From NCBI RefSeq assembly GCF_900142885.1, contig NZ_FRCL01000012.1:50125-114124 (forward strand): 64,000 nt of DNA. Reading direction: 5' to 3'. How positions within the stretch are numbered: the stretch's first letter is position 1; the number at the start of each line of letters is the position of its first letter. The notes beneath the pieces are model-generated. The model was not told the DNA's origin. It did no database searches and saw only the letters and a program-made list of their open reading frames with translations. The DNA is from Flavobacterium xinjiangense. GTDB lineage: Bacteria > Bacteroidota > Bacteroidia > Flavobacteriales > Flavobacteriaceae. Both the position numbers and the translations under genes were made by a program. This document shows, in pieces, positions 8,352 to 17,525 of the stretch.

Positions 8352-9626
8352 TTGGAAATAGTAATAATATTTTTTCTAATACTGTTAAATGGCGTTTTCT
8401 CTATGTCTGAAATCGCATTGATTTCAGCGAGAAAAAATAGATTAGAGACAGCAGCAAAAAAAGGAAATAAAAGTGCCAAAATCGCTTTGGATTTAGCTAA
8501 TTCTCCTAATAAGTTTTTGTCAACAGTGCAAATAGGTATCACGTTGATTGGGATTCTTACTGGTATTTATAGTGGAGATAAAATCACCAAGGACGTAGAA
8601 ACGTTTATTAAGGGATTTGAAATGCTAACACCTTACGCACACCCATTAGCGGTAGGAATTGTAGTTGTGATATTGACTTTTTTCTCTCTTGTCTTAGGAG
8701 AATTACTGCCTAAAAGGATAGGTTTAAATCATCCGGAAGCAATAGCCAAAGCAGTTGCATTGCCCATGAAAATAGTCTCAATTGTTACGGCACCGTTTAT
8801 TTGGTTGTTGACCCATTCGACGGAATTTTTATTGAATGTTTTAAAAATAAAGCCAACCGCTGACGGTAAAGTAACTGAAGAAGAAATAAAAGCTATTATA
8901 AAGGAAGGAACTGAAGGCGGAGAAGTTCAGGAAATTGAACAAGATATCGTAGAGCGTGTTTTTCATATTGGTGACCGAAAAATAAACTCATTGATGACAC
9001 ATAGGAAATCAGTGATGTTTTTACCGTTGCATTCAAATAAGGAACAGGTTAAAGAATTCATGCTAAAAGAATTGCATTCTATTTACCCAGTATTTGGTGA
9101 TAACTATGATGATATTGTAGGAGTTGTAAACCTAAAAAATATTTTTGCTCATTTTGAAAATGAAAACTTCAATCTGGCGGAAATAATGACTGAAGCTCCT
9201 TTTATGATGGAGCAAACAACGGCCTATATTGCGCTTGAAAATTTTAAGAAAACAGGAATTCATTATGCGTTTGTTTCTGATGAATATGGTGTTTTTCAAG
9301 GTGTAATTACTTTGAATGATATTTTGGAAGCTTTGGTAGGGGATGCTTCTGATTTCTATAAAGATGACTTTCAATTAATAGAAAGAGAAGATGGTACTTG
9401 GTTAGTAGATGGGCATTATTCACTACATGATTTTCTGACTTACTTTGAATTAGACGAATTGATAAATGATTATGAAGTAACTACGGTGAGTGGATTAATA
9501 ATGACTGAACTTTCTCATATTCCTAAGCAGGGTGAGAAATTAGTTTGGCAGAAATTTGAGTTGGAAGTCATTGATATGGATGGCGTGAAGATAGATAAAG
9601 TGATGGTGAAAGCATTGCACATGTAA
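8352..9626 (+). CDS. CNNM/CorC-type transporter (hemolysin-family membrane protein with CBS domains)
   Basis: A 424-residue inner-membrane protein of the CNNM/HlyC-CorC family, whose members are linked to magnesium or other cation efflux. The N-terminal DUF21 part holds about four membrane segments, including IVIIFFLILLNGVFSMSEIALIS at residues 3-25 and AVGIVVVILTFFSLVLGELLPK near 100. A CBS pair follows (MTHRKSVMFLPLHS near 216 and GVFQGVITLNDILEAL near 318), then a C-terminal CorC_HlyC domain starting near DGTWLVDGHYSLHDFL. The start is a TTG at 8352: no in-frame ATG lies between it and the upstream stop, and it gives the usual family N-terminus. The substrate is not proven. Confidence 0.9.
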   Translation: MEIVIIFFLILLNGVFSMSEIALISARKNRLETAAKKGNKSAKIALDLANSPNKFLSTVQIGITLIGILTGIYSGDKITKDVETFIKGFEMLTPYAHPLAVGIVVVILTFFSLVLGELLPKRIGLNHPEAIAKAVALPMKIVSIVTAPFIWLLTHSTEFLLNVLKIKPTADGKVTEEEIKAIIKEGTEGGEVQEIEQDIVERVFHIGDRKINSLMTHRKSVMFLPLHSNKEQVKEFMLKELHSIYPVFGDNYDDIVGVVNLKNIFAHFENENFNLAEIMTEAPFMMEQTTAYIALENFKKTGIHYAFVSDEYGVFQGVITLNDILEALVGDASDFYKDDFQLIEREDGTWLVDGHYSLHDFLTYFELDELINDYEVTTVSGLIMTELSHIPKQGEKLVWQKFELEVIDMDGVKIDKVMVKALHM

Positions 9627-9696
9627 AAATAGTTTATAGGATTGAAGAACTCAAAATGAGTACTGAAACTATAGTTGAAATTGAATATTAGAAAAG

Positions 9697-10698
9697 ATGA
9701 CTGAAGGGAATTTTGTAGATTACGTTAAAATATATGTTTCTTCCGGAAAAGGAGGAAAAGGATCTACGCATTTGCATAGAGAGAAATTTATTGAAAAAGG
9801 TGGGCCTGATGGTGGAGATGGTGGTCGTGGTGGACACGTTTATTTAGTGGGTAACAAAGGTCTTTGGACTCTATTTCATCTTAAATTTGCCCGACATATT
9901 AAAGCCGGTAATGGTGGTGATGGAAGTGGGGACCGAAGTACAGGTGCTGATGGAGATGATAAATTTATCGAAGTACCATTGGGAACTGTTGTAAAAGACA
10001 AAGAAACTGGAGAAATTTTGTTTGAAATTACTGATGATGGTGAAAAACAAATTCTTTCCAGAGGTGGAAAAGGAGGTTTAGGAAACTGGCACTTTAGAAG
10101 CTCAACCAATCAAACACCAAGATACTCACAACCGGGATTACCTGGAGCGGAAATGGATGTGATTTTAGAATTGAAAGTTTTGGCCGATGTAGGTTTGGTA
10201 GGTTTTCCCAATGCAGGAAAATCAACATTGTTGTCTGTATTGACTTCTGCTAAACCAAAAATTGCAGATTATCCTTTTACAACCTTAAAGCCAAATCTTG
10301 GAATTGTAGCATACAGAGATTTTCAATCTTTTGTAATTGCTGATATTCCTGGAATTATTGAAGGTGCTGCCGAAGGTAAAGGTCTAGGACATTATTTTTT
10401 GCGTCATATTGAGCGCAATTCAACTTTGTTGTTTTTGGTTCCTGTTGATACTCCGGATATCAAAGCTGAATATGATATTTTAGTTAATGAATTGACGAAA
10501 TACAATCCAGAAATGCTTGATAAAGAGCGTTTGTTGGTGATTTCAAAATGCGATATGTTAGACGACGAATTGAAAGCTGAATTAAAAACAGAATTGGATG
10601 TTGCTTTCAAAGACATTCCTTATATGTTTATCTCATCTGTTGCTCAACAAGGCTTGACAGAATTGAAAGACAAGTTATGGAAAATGTTGAATGACTAA
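9697..10698 (+). CDS. obgE: Obg-family GTPase
   Basis: Obg is an essential ribosome-associated GTPase in 50S assembly and growth control. The 333-residue protein starts with the glycine-rich Obg fold ([20 protein letters not shown], residues 15-160). The G domain follows: G1 GFPNAGKST near 167, switch region [10 protein letters not shown]3 DIPG near 213 and a G4-like SKCD near 288. The variable C-terminal OCT domain of longer homologues is absent, as is common in Bacteroidetes. It lies 70 bases downstream of the CNNM gene and ends before a clear terminator. Confidence 0.96.
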   Translation: MTEGNFVDYVKIYVSSGKGGKGSTHLHREKFIEKGGPDGGDGGRGGHVYLVGNKGLWTLFHLKFARHIKAGNGGDGSGDRSTGADGDDKFIEVPLGTVVKDKETGEILFEITDDGEKQILSRGGKGGLGNWHFRSSTNQTPRYSQPGLPGAEMDVILELKVLADVGLVGFPNAGKSTLLSVLTSAKPKIADYPFTTLKPNLGIVAYRDFQSFVIADIPGIIEGAAEGKGLGHYFLRHIERNSTLLFLVPVDTPDIKAEYDILVNELTKYNPEMLDKERLLVISKCDMLDDELKAELKTELDVAFKDIPYMFISSVAQQGLTELKDKLWKMLND

Positions 10699-10716
10699 CA
10701 CTTTATAATTTTTTAC

Positions 10717-10750
10717 TAAAAGGTGCTCTGAAAAGGGCACCTTTTATTTT
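10717..10750. terminator. Intrinsic terminator between convergent genes
   Basis: TAAAAGGTGC (10717-10726) pairs with GCACCTTTTA (10737-10746), loop of ten bases, followed by TTTT. It lies between obgE (+) and the glycosyltransferase gene (-) and has A/T tracts on both sides. Confidence 0.8.
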
Positions 10751-10756
10751 TATGAT

Positions 10757-11749
10757 TCAGTTTGGATCATAAGTGTCAAATAAAAACTGCAAGGTTTCGG
10801 GGATATTATTGGCTTGTATCTTCGGGTATTTTATGTGGGAATCAAGCCAGTTTTCTATCATCAAATAAAAATCATCGCCCACATCATAAAGGACTGGTAC
10901 ACCCATTTTTTTGAGCGCCGCTGCATTGCATTCTTGTTCATAGTGCTTACGAATAGGTATAGAAAGTATTTTTTTTTCTAAATATAATGCCTCAGCTGGC
11001 GTTTCAAATCCTCCACCAGTTATGATTCCTTCGCAATTTATGAGGCTTTTATTGAAGTACTCTTGATTTACTGGAAAATACGTTATGTTTTTAATAGTAT
11101 GTTTGGTTTGCACATCATTCAAAAACCAATGAAAAGAATAATTAGGCAGTTTATTGAATGCTTTTTCTAAACATTCTTTTTGAAAAGAAGGCAAATAAAC
11201 GGTAATGTGACCTTTGTTTTTAGGTACGGCATTTACAATTTCATCTTTGATAATTGGAGGAAGTATAAAGGAGTCATATTTGTCAAAATGCAATCCAATA
11301 TATTGAGGAGAAGGTGCATAATGTTTGAGAATCATTTCTCCCATAACGCTCTTTTTTTCTGGTCTGGGAGTCAACGGGGATATAAAACTGGCTTGATGGC
11401 CAAATTGTATCGAATGTATTTTTTGTAATTTGCATGACAGAGAAGTGATCGAATCAAAATCATTGATGATCACATCGTAGTTTTTCAGTGGCAAAGAATT
11501 TGCGTCTTTGTAGATTTGTTTTGGTTTAATATTTTTGGCAATATCCCAATAATTCAAACCACCGCATTTACTGTAATGTAAGCTACAGCCATTACTTTTG
11601 TATTTTATAGGCAAATTGACATCCAGGCTTGCATTGTTGCCACTCATAAAGAAATCAACCTCACCAAATTTTTGTAAATAAGGGTATAATTGAATCGCTC
11701 TGCTGATATGTCCATTACCTGTTGCTTGAATAGCATAAAATATTTTCAT
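10757..11749 (-). CDS. MurG-like (GT-B fold) glycosyltransferase family protein
   Basis: A protein of about 330 residues resembling the MJ1255/MurG-like glycosyltransferases. The N-terminus MKIFYAIQATGNGHISRA has the glycine-rich GxGHxxR loop of the GT-B acceptor domain, and the C-terminal half carries the donor-site pattern CEGIITGGGFETPAEALYLEKKILSIP near residues 240-266. No signal peptide is seen. I use the ATG at 11749 because it gives the canonical N-terminus; a frame open to 11827 would overlap the upstream gene. It follows the metallophosphatase gene by 49 bases, suggesting a joint role in envelope lipid or glycolipid synthesis (inference). Donor and acceptor are unknown. Confidence 0.8.
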   Translation of the reverse strand: MKIFYAIQATGNGHISRAIQLYPYLQKFGEVDFFMSGNNASLDVNLPIKYKSNGCSLHYSKCGGLNYWDIAKNIKPKQIYKDANSLPLKNYDVIINDFDSITSLSCKLQKIHSIQFGHQASFISPLTPRPEKKSVMGEMILKHYAPSPQYIGLHFDKYDSFILPPIIKDEIVNAVPKNKGHITVYLPSFQKECLEKAFNKLPNYSFHWFLNDVQTKHTIKNITYFPVNQEYFNKSLINCEGIITGGGFETPAEALYLEKKILSIPIRKHYEQECNAAALKKMGVPVLYDVGDDFYLMIENWLDSHIKYPKIQANNIPETLQFLFDTYDPN

Positions 11750-11798
11750 TACTCTATATTTAGATTTTAAGAATGCGTGTTGTTTTTTGAATGCGCTT

Positions 11799-12614
11799 TT
11801 AGGAAAGAATTTTGTTGACAATATCATGGACTATTTTTTCCTCTAGGGTATCATGTTCTTTGTAGTGTTCTGCTTTATAATGATAAAGGCTCCACTTTTC
11901 TTTTTTGTATTCTAAGGCGGTGAGGTTTTCAACCCAATCACCACTGTTTAAATACATAACTTTTCCGTGTTCGTTTTGGACTTCCTTCATTTGAGGTTTG
12001 TGAATATGTCCGCAAATTACATAACTGTATTTTTTTTGAATGGCTATTTCTGCAGCGGTAGTTTCAAAATTGGATACAAACGAAACTGCTTTCTTGACAC
12101 TATCTTTAATCATTTTTGAATAGCTTCTTTTCTCCTTTCCTAAAAGCACTAAAAGCCAGTTAATCAAACTGTTGATTAAAATCAATAAATCGTATCCTTT
12201 TCCACCCAGTTTGGCTAGTATTTTAGCATAGCCTTTCGTAGAGGAGTCAAATACATCTCCATGAAAAATCCAGGTTTTCTTTCCGTCTAAATCCAGAATT
12301 AATTTATCAGCCAATTCAAAATTTCCTAATATAAAATCAGAGTATTTCCGTAAAGCTTCATCGTGATTTCCGGTAATATATATAACACGGGTTCCTTGAT
12401 TAGACATTTTTATAATTTGTCTCAAGACATTCATGTGAGAAGCAGGGAAATAACTTTTAGTGAAACTCCACATATCGATGATATCTCCATTTAAAACCAA
12501 AGTTTTTGGTTGAATAGATTTTAGATATTGTAGTAATTCTTTGGCATGACATCCATATGTGCCAAGGTGTATGTCACTTATGACCACCAGCGGAATTTTT
12601 CGTTTCCTATTCAT
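11799..12614 (-). CDS. LpxH-like metallophosphoesterase (UDP-2,3-diacylglucosamine diphosphatase family)
   Basis: This 271-residue protein has all five calcineurin-like metal motifs: SDIHLG at residues 13-18, NGDIID near 42, GNHDE near 81, HGDVF near 117 and GHIHKP near 208. The closest known function is cleavage of UDP-2,3-diacylglucosamine to lipid X in lipid A synthesis. The central insertion with a hydrophobic stretch (YDLLILINSLINWLLVLLGK) would suit membrane-interface action. It is upstream of the glycosyltransferase gene on the same strand. Family membership is clear; LpxH activity itself is inference, since Bacteroidetes have several paralogues. Confidence 0.82.
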   Translation of the reverse strand: MNRKRKIPLVVISDIHLGTYGCHAKELLQYLKSIQPKTLVLNGDIIDMWSFTKSYFPASHMNVLRQIIKMSNQGTRVIYITGNHDEALRKYSDFILGNFELADKLILDLDGKKTWIFHGDVFDSSTKGYAKILAKLGGKGYDLLILINSLINWLLVLLGKEKRSYSKMIKDSVKKAVSFVSNFETTAAEIAIQKKYSYVICGHIHKPQMKEVQNEHGKVMYLNSGDWVENLTALEYKKEKWSLYHYKAEHYKEHDTLEEKIVHDIVNKILS

Positions 12615-12748
12615 AATTAGTTTTTACTAAAGTAATTCCTCTATGTTAGGATAACGTTTCAGGATTATTATTATATCTTTTTGTTTTGTTGCTCTTATAA
12701 GCAGAACAAAATATGTTTATTACTTTAAAATTTTCTTATTTTTGAAAG

Positions 12749-13444
12749 ATGAAAAAAACAGTGTACTTTTTTTTATTACTTCCTTTGATGATTTTGGCGC
12801 AATCCAATTTCGATAAGGGAGAAAAGCTATTCAAAGAAGAAAAATTTGATCAGGCGCAGTTAGTTTTTGAATCTATTTTAAAAACTAATCCTCATGATTT
12901 AAAAACTATTGAATATTTAGGCGACATAGCCGGAAAAGATAAATCTTGGGATGCAGCGATTGGTTACTATAAAAAACTAAAACAACTCAAGCCTTTAGAA
13001 GCCAATTATTATTATAAATATGGTGGTGTTCTTGGAATGAAAGCTATAAATGGCAATAAATTCAAAGCACTTGGAATGATTGATGAGGTTAGAGGTTCTT
13101 TTGAAAAAGCAATTGCGTTGAATCCAAAGCATATTGAGGCACGTTGGGCGTTAATTGAGTTGTATATACAGTTGCCTGGAATTGTTGGTGGGAGCCAGTC
13201 TAAAGCAGTTAAGTATTCAAATGAATTAATGAAACTCTCGCCAGTAGATGGTCATCTGTCTAAGGGACATATTGACGAATATTTTAAAAGATACAAGTTA
13301 GCCGAACAAAACTACAAAAAAGCTATAGCTATTGGAGGCTCAAAAATGAGTTACCAAAAGCTCGCCAATTTGTATAGAAATAAAATGAATGATCCTGAAA
13401 AAGCTAGATTAGTTTTGGAAGAATATAAAAATAAAAGAGGGTAA
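12749..13444 (+). CDS. Exported tetratricopeptide-repeat protein
   Basis: A 231-residue protein with a signal peptide (MKKTVYFFLLLPLMILAQS, cleavage probably after residue 18) and tetratricopeptide repeats. Repeats are seen at NFDKGEKLFKEEKFDQAQLVFESIL, at LGDIAGKDKSWDAAIGYYKKL, around the helix ending EKAIALNPKHIEARW, and at the C-terminal YKLAEQNYKKAIAIG. It probably acts as a periplasmic or membrane-anchored scaffold; no partner is evident. A TATTTTTG box (12737-12744) ends only four bases before the ATG, which would give an almost leaderless message. The Mur ligase gene follows after 59 bases. Confidence 0.82.
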   Translation: MKKTVYFFLLLPLMILAQSNFDKGEKLFKEEKFDQAQLVFESILKTNPHDLKTIEYLGDIAGKDKSWDAAIGYYKKLKQLKPLEANYYYKYGGVLGMKAINGNKFKALGMIDEVRGSFEKAIALNPKHIEARWALIELYIQLPGIVGGSQSKAVKYSNELMKLSPVDGHLSKGHIDEYFKRYKLAEQNYKKAIAIGGSKMSYQKLANLYRNKMNDPEKARLVLEEYKNKRG

Positions 13445-13503
13445 AAGGTCGAAAATTAAATTTTGACTTTTTCGAATACAACAACTATAAACCATAAACT
13501 AAA

Positions 13504-14859
13504 ATGCGTACACATTTTATAGCTATCGGTGGAAGTGCCATGCACAATCTAGCCTTAGCGTTACACAATAAAGGATATCAAGTTACAGGAAGTGATGATG
13601 CCATTTTTGAACCATCAAAATCAAGATTAGATAAAAAAGGGATTTTACCCGCAGAATTGGGTTGGTTTCCTGAAAAAATAACATCTGGTATCGAAGCAGT
13701 AATTCTAGGTATGCATGCTAAAGCTGATAATCCAGAGTTGTTGAAAGCACAAGAATTAGGATTGAAAATATATTCCTATCCTGAATTTCTTTACGAACAA
13801 TCCAAAAATAAAACACGCGTAGTTATAGGAGGTTCTCATGGAAAAACAACCATAACTTCGATGATTCTTCATGTGATGCATTACCATAATATTGCAGTCG
13901 ATTATATGGTTGGGGCACAACTGGAAGGATTTGAAACCATGGTGCATCTTACGGAGGAAAATGATTTTATCGTTTTAGAAGGGGATGAGTATTTGTCTTC
14001 GCCAATAGACAGAAGACCAAAATTTCATTTATATCAGCCTAATATCGCTTTGATTTCTGGAATTGCTTGGGATCATATTAATGTATTTCCGACGTATGAG
14101 AATTATGTAGAACAGTTTGAGATTTTTATTGATAAAATAACTAATGGTGGAATTTTGGTTTACAACGAAGATGACTCTGAAGTAAAACGTGTTGCCGAAG
14201 CCGCTACGAATCCAATCCGAAAATTAGCCTATCATACTCCAAAATATACCGTGAATGATGGCGTTACGCTTCTCGAAACGCCTGAAGGCGATATGCCCAT
14301 AGAAGTTTTTGGAGCACACAATCTAAATAATTTGGCCGGAGCCAAATGGATTTGTCAGAACATGGGTGTTGATGAAGCTGATTTTTATGAAGCTATTGCC
14401 AGTTTTAAAGGAGCGTCAAAAAGGTTAGAAAAAATTGCTGAAAGCAAAACCAAAGTAGCTTACAAAGATTTTGCTCATTCTCCCAGTAAAGTTGCTGCAA
14501 CTACAAAAGCGGTAAAAGAGCAATATCCAAACCGAACTTTAGTAGCTTGTTTAGAGTTGCACACCTATAGCAGTTTGAATGCTGAATTCCTAAAAGAATA
14601 TGAAGGCGCATTAGAGTACGCAGATAGAGCAGTTGTTTTCTATTCACCAGATGCAGTTAAAATTAAGCAACTGGAAGAAGTGACTTACGAACAAATTGCA
14701 AATGCATTCAACAGAAAAGATTTAATTATTTATACAAATCCAAAAGATTTCAAAGACTATTTATTCAACCTAAATCTCGATAATTCAGCTTTGTTATTGA
14801 TGAGTTCCGGTAATTATGGCGGATTGAATTTTGATGAAGTGAAAGAATTGATGAAATAG
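13504..14859 (+). CDS. mpl: Mpl-like Mur ligase (murein peptide recycling)
   Basis: The protein (451 aa) matches Mpl, UDP-N-acetylmuramate:L-alanyl-gamma-D-glutamyl-meso-diaminopimelate ligase, which reattaches recycled tripeptide to UDP-MurNAc. The N-terminal dinucleotide motif HFIAIGGSAMHNLALAL lies at residues 4-20, the ATP-binding loop VVIGGSHGKTTITS near 106-119, and the Mur central signature AWDHINVF near 188. The C-terminal ligase domain begins near residue 310. MurC itself has a similar layout, but the GGSAM loop and the PEFLYEQSKNKTRV linker favour Mpl. It starts a closely packed run with the GNAT gene (5-base gap) and radC. Confidence 0.85.
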   Translation: MRTHFIAIGGSAMHNLALALHNKGYQVTGSDDAIFEPSKSRLDKKGILPAELGWFPEKITSGIEAVILGMHAKADNPELLKAQELGLKIYSYPEFLYEQSKNKTRVVIGGSHGKTTITSMILHVMHYHNIAVDYMVGAQLEGFETMVHLTEENDFIVLEGDEYLSSPIDRRPKFHLYQPNIALISGIAWDHINVFPTYENYVEQFEIFIDKITNGGILVYNEDDSEVKRVAEAATNPIRKLAYHTPKYTVNDGVTLLETPEGDMPIEVFGAHNLNNLAGAKWICQNMGVDEADFYEAIASFKGASKRLEKIAESKTKVAYKDFAHSPSKVAATTKAVKEQYPNRTLVACLELHTYSSLNAEFLKEYEGALEYADRAVVFYSPDAVKIKQLEEVTYEQIANAFNRKDLIIYTNPKDFKDYLFNLNLDNSALLLMSSGNYGGLNFDEVKELMK

Positions 14860-14864
14860 AAGGA

Positions 14865-15323
14865 ATGAACAACAAAATAGAAATTATTAAAACTACGAGT
14901 GAGAATGCTGATTTTGGCAATCTCATTACGGCATTAGATGCCAGCTTGTGGGAGCGTTACCCAGAATTAAAAACAAATTATTGGGGAAATAATGTCATAG
15001 AATTAAATCCTAATGTTGTTATTGTTTATTTTGATAACAATGCAGTTGCCTGCGGTTGTTTTAAGAAGTATGATAAAAATACAATTGAATTAAAACGTAT
15101 GTTTGTCTCTCCAGAAGCAAGAGGCTTAGGCTTGGCAAAAAAAATAATACTTGAATTGGAACTTTGGGCACATGAGCTAGGTTTTTCTTGCTCTATACTA
15201 GAAACGTTGTATAAACAAAAAGAAGCTATCGGATTATATCAAAAAGTGGGTTATACAATTATAGATAATTATGAGCCATATATAGGTTTAGAAAATAGTA
15301 TTTGCATGCAGAAACAAATTTAA
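14865..15323 (+). CDS. GNAT family N-acetyltransferase
   Basis: A 152-residue acetyltransferase of the GNAT fold. The acetyl-CoA binding core is visible as LKRMFVSPEARGLGLAKKIILEL near residues 77-99, containing the R/Q-x-x-G-x-G/A pyrophosphate loop (ARGLGLA), followed by CSILETLYKQKEAIGLYQKVGY, the usual C-terminal strand-helix pair. The acceptor substrate is unknown. It lies 5 bases after mpl and 11 before radC, so it is probably cotranscribed with both. Confidence 0.88.
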   Translation: MNNKIEIIKTTSENADFGNLITALDASLWERYPELKTNYWGNNVIELNPNVVIVYFDNNAVACGCFKKYDKNTIELKRMFVSPEARGLGLAKKIILELELWAHELGFSCSILETLYKQKEAIGLYQKVGYTIIDNYEPYIGLENSICMQKQI

Positions 15324-15334
15324 ATCATAAGTGA

Positions 15335-16030
15335 ATGGCCGAAAATTCCTTTTTTCCTATTACCAATTGGTCCGAAGATGACAAGCCACGAGAAAAGCTA
15401 ATGCTAAAAGGCAAAAGTGCATTGAGTGACGCAGAATTGATTGCTATTTTGATTGGCTCAGGAAGTCGGAACGAGTCGGCGGTTGATTTGAGCAAAAGGA
15501 TTTTAGGAAGTGTCAGTAATAATTTGAATGCGTTAGGGAAATTATCGATTTCTCAATTGACAAATTTTAAAGGGATAGGCGAAGCGAAAGCAATTTCGAT
15601 TATTGCCGCTTTAGAACTTGGGAGGCGAAGAAGGTCAGAGGATGCTGTTGCGCTAACAAAAATTACTTCAAGTAAAACAATTTTCGAAATCATGCAGCCT
15701 ATTATTGGTGAATTGCCACACGAGGAATTTTGGATTGTATATTTGAATAATTCAAACAAAGTCATTTCAAAATCACAACTCAGTAAAGGCGGTATAACTG
15801 GAACTTTGGTAGATGTGAGATTGGTTTTTAAAATGGCACTGGAAATGGGGGCAACGGGATTAATATTATGCCACAATCATCCCTCAGGAACATTGATTCC
15901 GAGTGATGCGGATAAACAAATTACAAAGAAGTTAAAAATAGCCGGAGACAGTTTGGAAATAAAAGTACTGGACCATCTTATCGTGACGGAGGCTAATTAT
16001 TTTAGTTTTGTTGATGAAGGGATATTTTAG
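15335..16030 (+). CDS. radC: RadC family JAB-domain protein
   Basis: RadC-type protein of normal length (231 aa), with an N-terminal helix-hairpin-helix part (LTNFKGIGEAKAISIIAALELGRR near residues 70-93) and a C-terminal JAB/MPN metalloprotease-like domain with HNHPSG near residue 182 followed by SDADKQITKKL, the JAMM pattern. Its historic link to DNA repair is doubtful and its true function unresolved. The ATG at 15335 is the start used. It sits 11 bases after the GNAT gene and 9 bases before the HAD phosphatase gene. Confidence 0.93.
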   Translation: MAENSFFPITNWSEDDKPREKLMLKGKSALSDAELIAILIGSGSRNESAVDLSKRILGSVSNNLNALGKLSISQLTNFKGIGEAKAISIIAALELGRRRRSEDAVALTKITSSKTIFEIMQPIIGELPHEEFWIVYLNNSNKVISKSQLSKGGITGTLVDVRLVFKMALEMGATGLILCHNHPSGTLIPSDADKQITKKLKIAGDSLEIKVLDHLIVTEANYFSFVDEGIF

Positions 16031-16039
16031 AAAATAAAA

Positions 16040-16729
16040 ATGAAAAATACGAATATAAAAGATGTTTTCTTTGATTTAGATCATACGCTTTGGGATTTTG
16101 ATAGGAATTCTGAATTGACATTTGAGGCTATTTTCAATAAAAATCATCCAACAATTGAAACGAAAGATTTCATTGAAAAATATGTTCCAATAAATCAGGC
16201 CTGTTGGAAGTTATATCAATATGATAAAATCACACATGCAGAATTGCGTTATAATAGACTAAAGCATTCATTTGACGCTATAGACTACATAATTTCTGAT
16301 GAAGAAATTGATTCAATAGCAAATGATTACATTCGGTTTTTACCAGACGATAATCATCTTTTTGAGGGTGCAATTGAGCTTTTGGATTATCTGAAGCCGA
16401 AATATAATTTGCATATAATTACGAATGGTTTTGCGGACGTTCAGTTTAAAAAATTGAATAATTCAAAAATCGGTTCTTATTTTCATTCCATTACTAATTC
16501 TGAAATGGCGGGAGTAAAAAAACCAAATCCTATTATTTTTAGATATGCATTAGATTTGGCTAAGGCGCAAAAAGAATTTAGTATTATGATTGGTGATTGC
16601 CTTGAGGCTGATGTGCAAGGAGCGCTTGATGCAGGATTAGATGCTATTTTCTTTAATGGCAGTAATGTCCAAGTGGAACAAAATATTAAACAAGTCAATC
16701 ATTTATTAGAACTAAAGAAATACTTATAA
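16040..16729 (+). CDS. YjjG-family HAD pyrimidine nucleotidase
   Basis: HAD-superfamily hydrolase of 229 residues. Motif I is FFDLDHTLWDFD (residues 10-21) with the nucleophilic Asp, motif II lies in LHIITNGF near 118, motif III Lys in AGVKKPNP near 155, and motif IV is MIGDCLEADVQGA near 178. The extended helical cap between residues 22 and 95 and the DHTLWDF signature fit the YjjG group, which dephosphorylates non-canonical pyrimidine nucleotides. It lies between radC and an exported unknown protein with gaps of 9 and 2 bases. The exact substrate is inference. Confidence 0.88.
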   Translation: MKNTNIKDVFFDLDHTLWDFDRNSELTFEAIFNKNHPTIETKDFIEKYVPINQACWKLYQYDKITHAELRYNRLKHSFDAIDYIISDEEIDSIANDYIRFLPDDNHLFEGAIELLDYLKPKYNLHIITNGFADVQFKKLNNSKIGSYFHSITNSEMAGVKKPNPIIFRYALDLAKAQKEFSIMIGDCLEADVQGALDAGLDAIFFNGSNVQVEQNIKQVNHLLELKKYL

Positions 16730-16731
16730 TT

Positions 16732-17475
16732 ATGAAAAAAGCAACTTTAATTTCTTTACTGTTGATTGGAAGTTACAGTTTTTCGCAATCAGTAAATGAT
16801 TATAGATCGGTGATAATTCCATTAAAATTTGATTTCACTAAAACAGAAAATCAATACCGTCTGGCAACTTTGTCAAAGTTTAATTTAAATAAGGCAGGGT
16901 TTGATGCTTATTATACTAATCAAACAATTGGTAGTGAATTCAATAACAGATGTAGTTTGCTGTATTATGATGTAGTAAAAGAAAAATCATTTTTGACCAC
17001 AAAACTTCATGTCGTTTTTAAGGACTGTAACGAGAAAATTATTTTTCAATCGGTAACAGGAATAAGTAAAGAAAAGGATTTTCAGCTCGCCTATACTGAG
17101 GCTTTAAACAACGCATTTGTATCGGTTTTTGCTTTACATCATAAATACAATGAAAGTGGAATAAGGAACACACAACAAGTAATAACAACTGCGGCAGTTC
17201 CTGTTGCAATTACTACTAAAAGCAGCACTGTCTCTGATAGTTTAGATATAAACAATCCGAATTTAGTTTATGCTCAACCTATTGCTAATGGTTTTCAATT
17301 AGTTGATAGTTCACCAAAAGTGGTAATGAAAGTGTTTAAAACATCAAATACTAATTGTTACATCGCTATAAAAGGAAATGCTCAAGGTGTTTTAATAGCA
17401 AAAGACAATCGGTGGTTTTTTGAATATTATCAAAACGATATTCTTATTTCAGAAAAAATAGAGGTTAAATTTTAG
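16732..17475 (+). CDS. Exported protein of unknown function, 247 aa
   Basis: I do not recognise a family. The protein starts with a clear signal peptide (MKKATLISLLLIGSYSFSQS) and has no further membrane segment, so it is probably periplasmic or outer-membrane associated. An N-terminal globular part of about 115 residues is followed by a Thr/Ser/Val-rich linker near residues 148-165 and a C-terminal beta-rich part (KVVMKVFKTSNTNCYIAIKG, then DNRWFFEYYQNDILISEKI). It starts two bases after the HAD phosphatase stop, so it belongs to that transcription unit. Confidence 0.82.
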   Translation: MKKATLISLLLIGSYSFSQSVNDYRSVIIPLKFDFTKTENQYRLATLSKFNLNKAGFDAYYTNQTIGSEFNNRCSLLYYDVVKEKSFLTTKLHVVFKDCNEKIIFQSVTGISKEKDFQLAYTEALNNAFVSVFALHHKYNESGIRNTQQVITTAAVPVAITTKSSTVSDSLDINNPNLVYAQPIANGFQLVDSSPKVVMKVFKTSNTNCYIAIKGNAQGVLIAKDNRWFFEYYQNDILISEKIEVKF

Positions 17476-17525
17476 ATAAGATTGTTTTAATTTAAATTTG
17501 CAATCAAGAATATATAATTTACAAT

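Noticed and set aside
9655..9690. Eleven-codon frame [11 protein letters not shown] before obgE
   Set aside because: Too short, with no supporting signal; likely chance in the spacer.
9876..10109. Minus-strand frame inside obgE
   Set aside because: A shadow of the glycine-rich Obg domain; the plus-strand gene explains the region.
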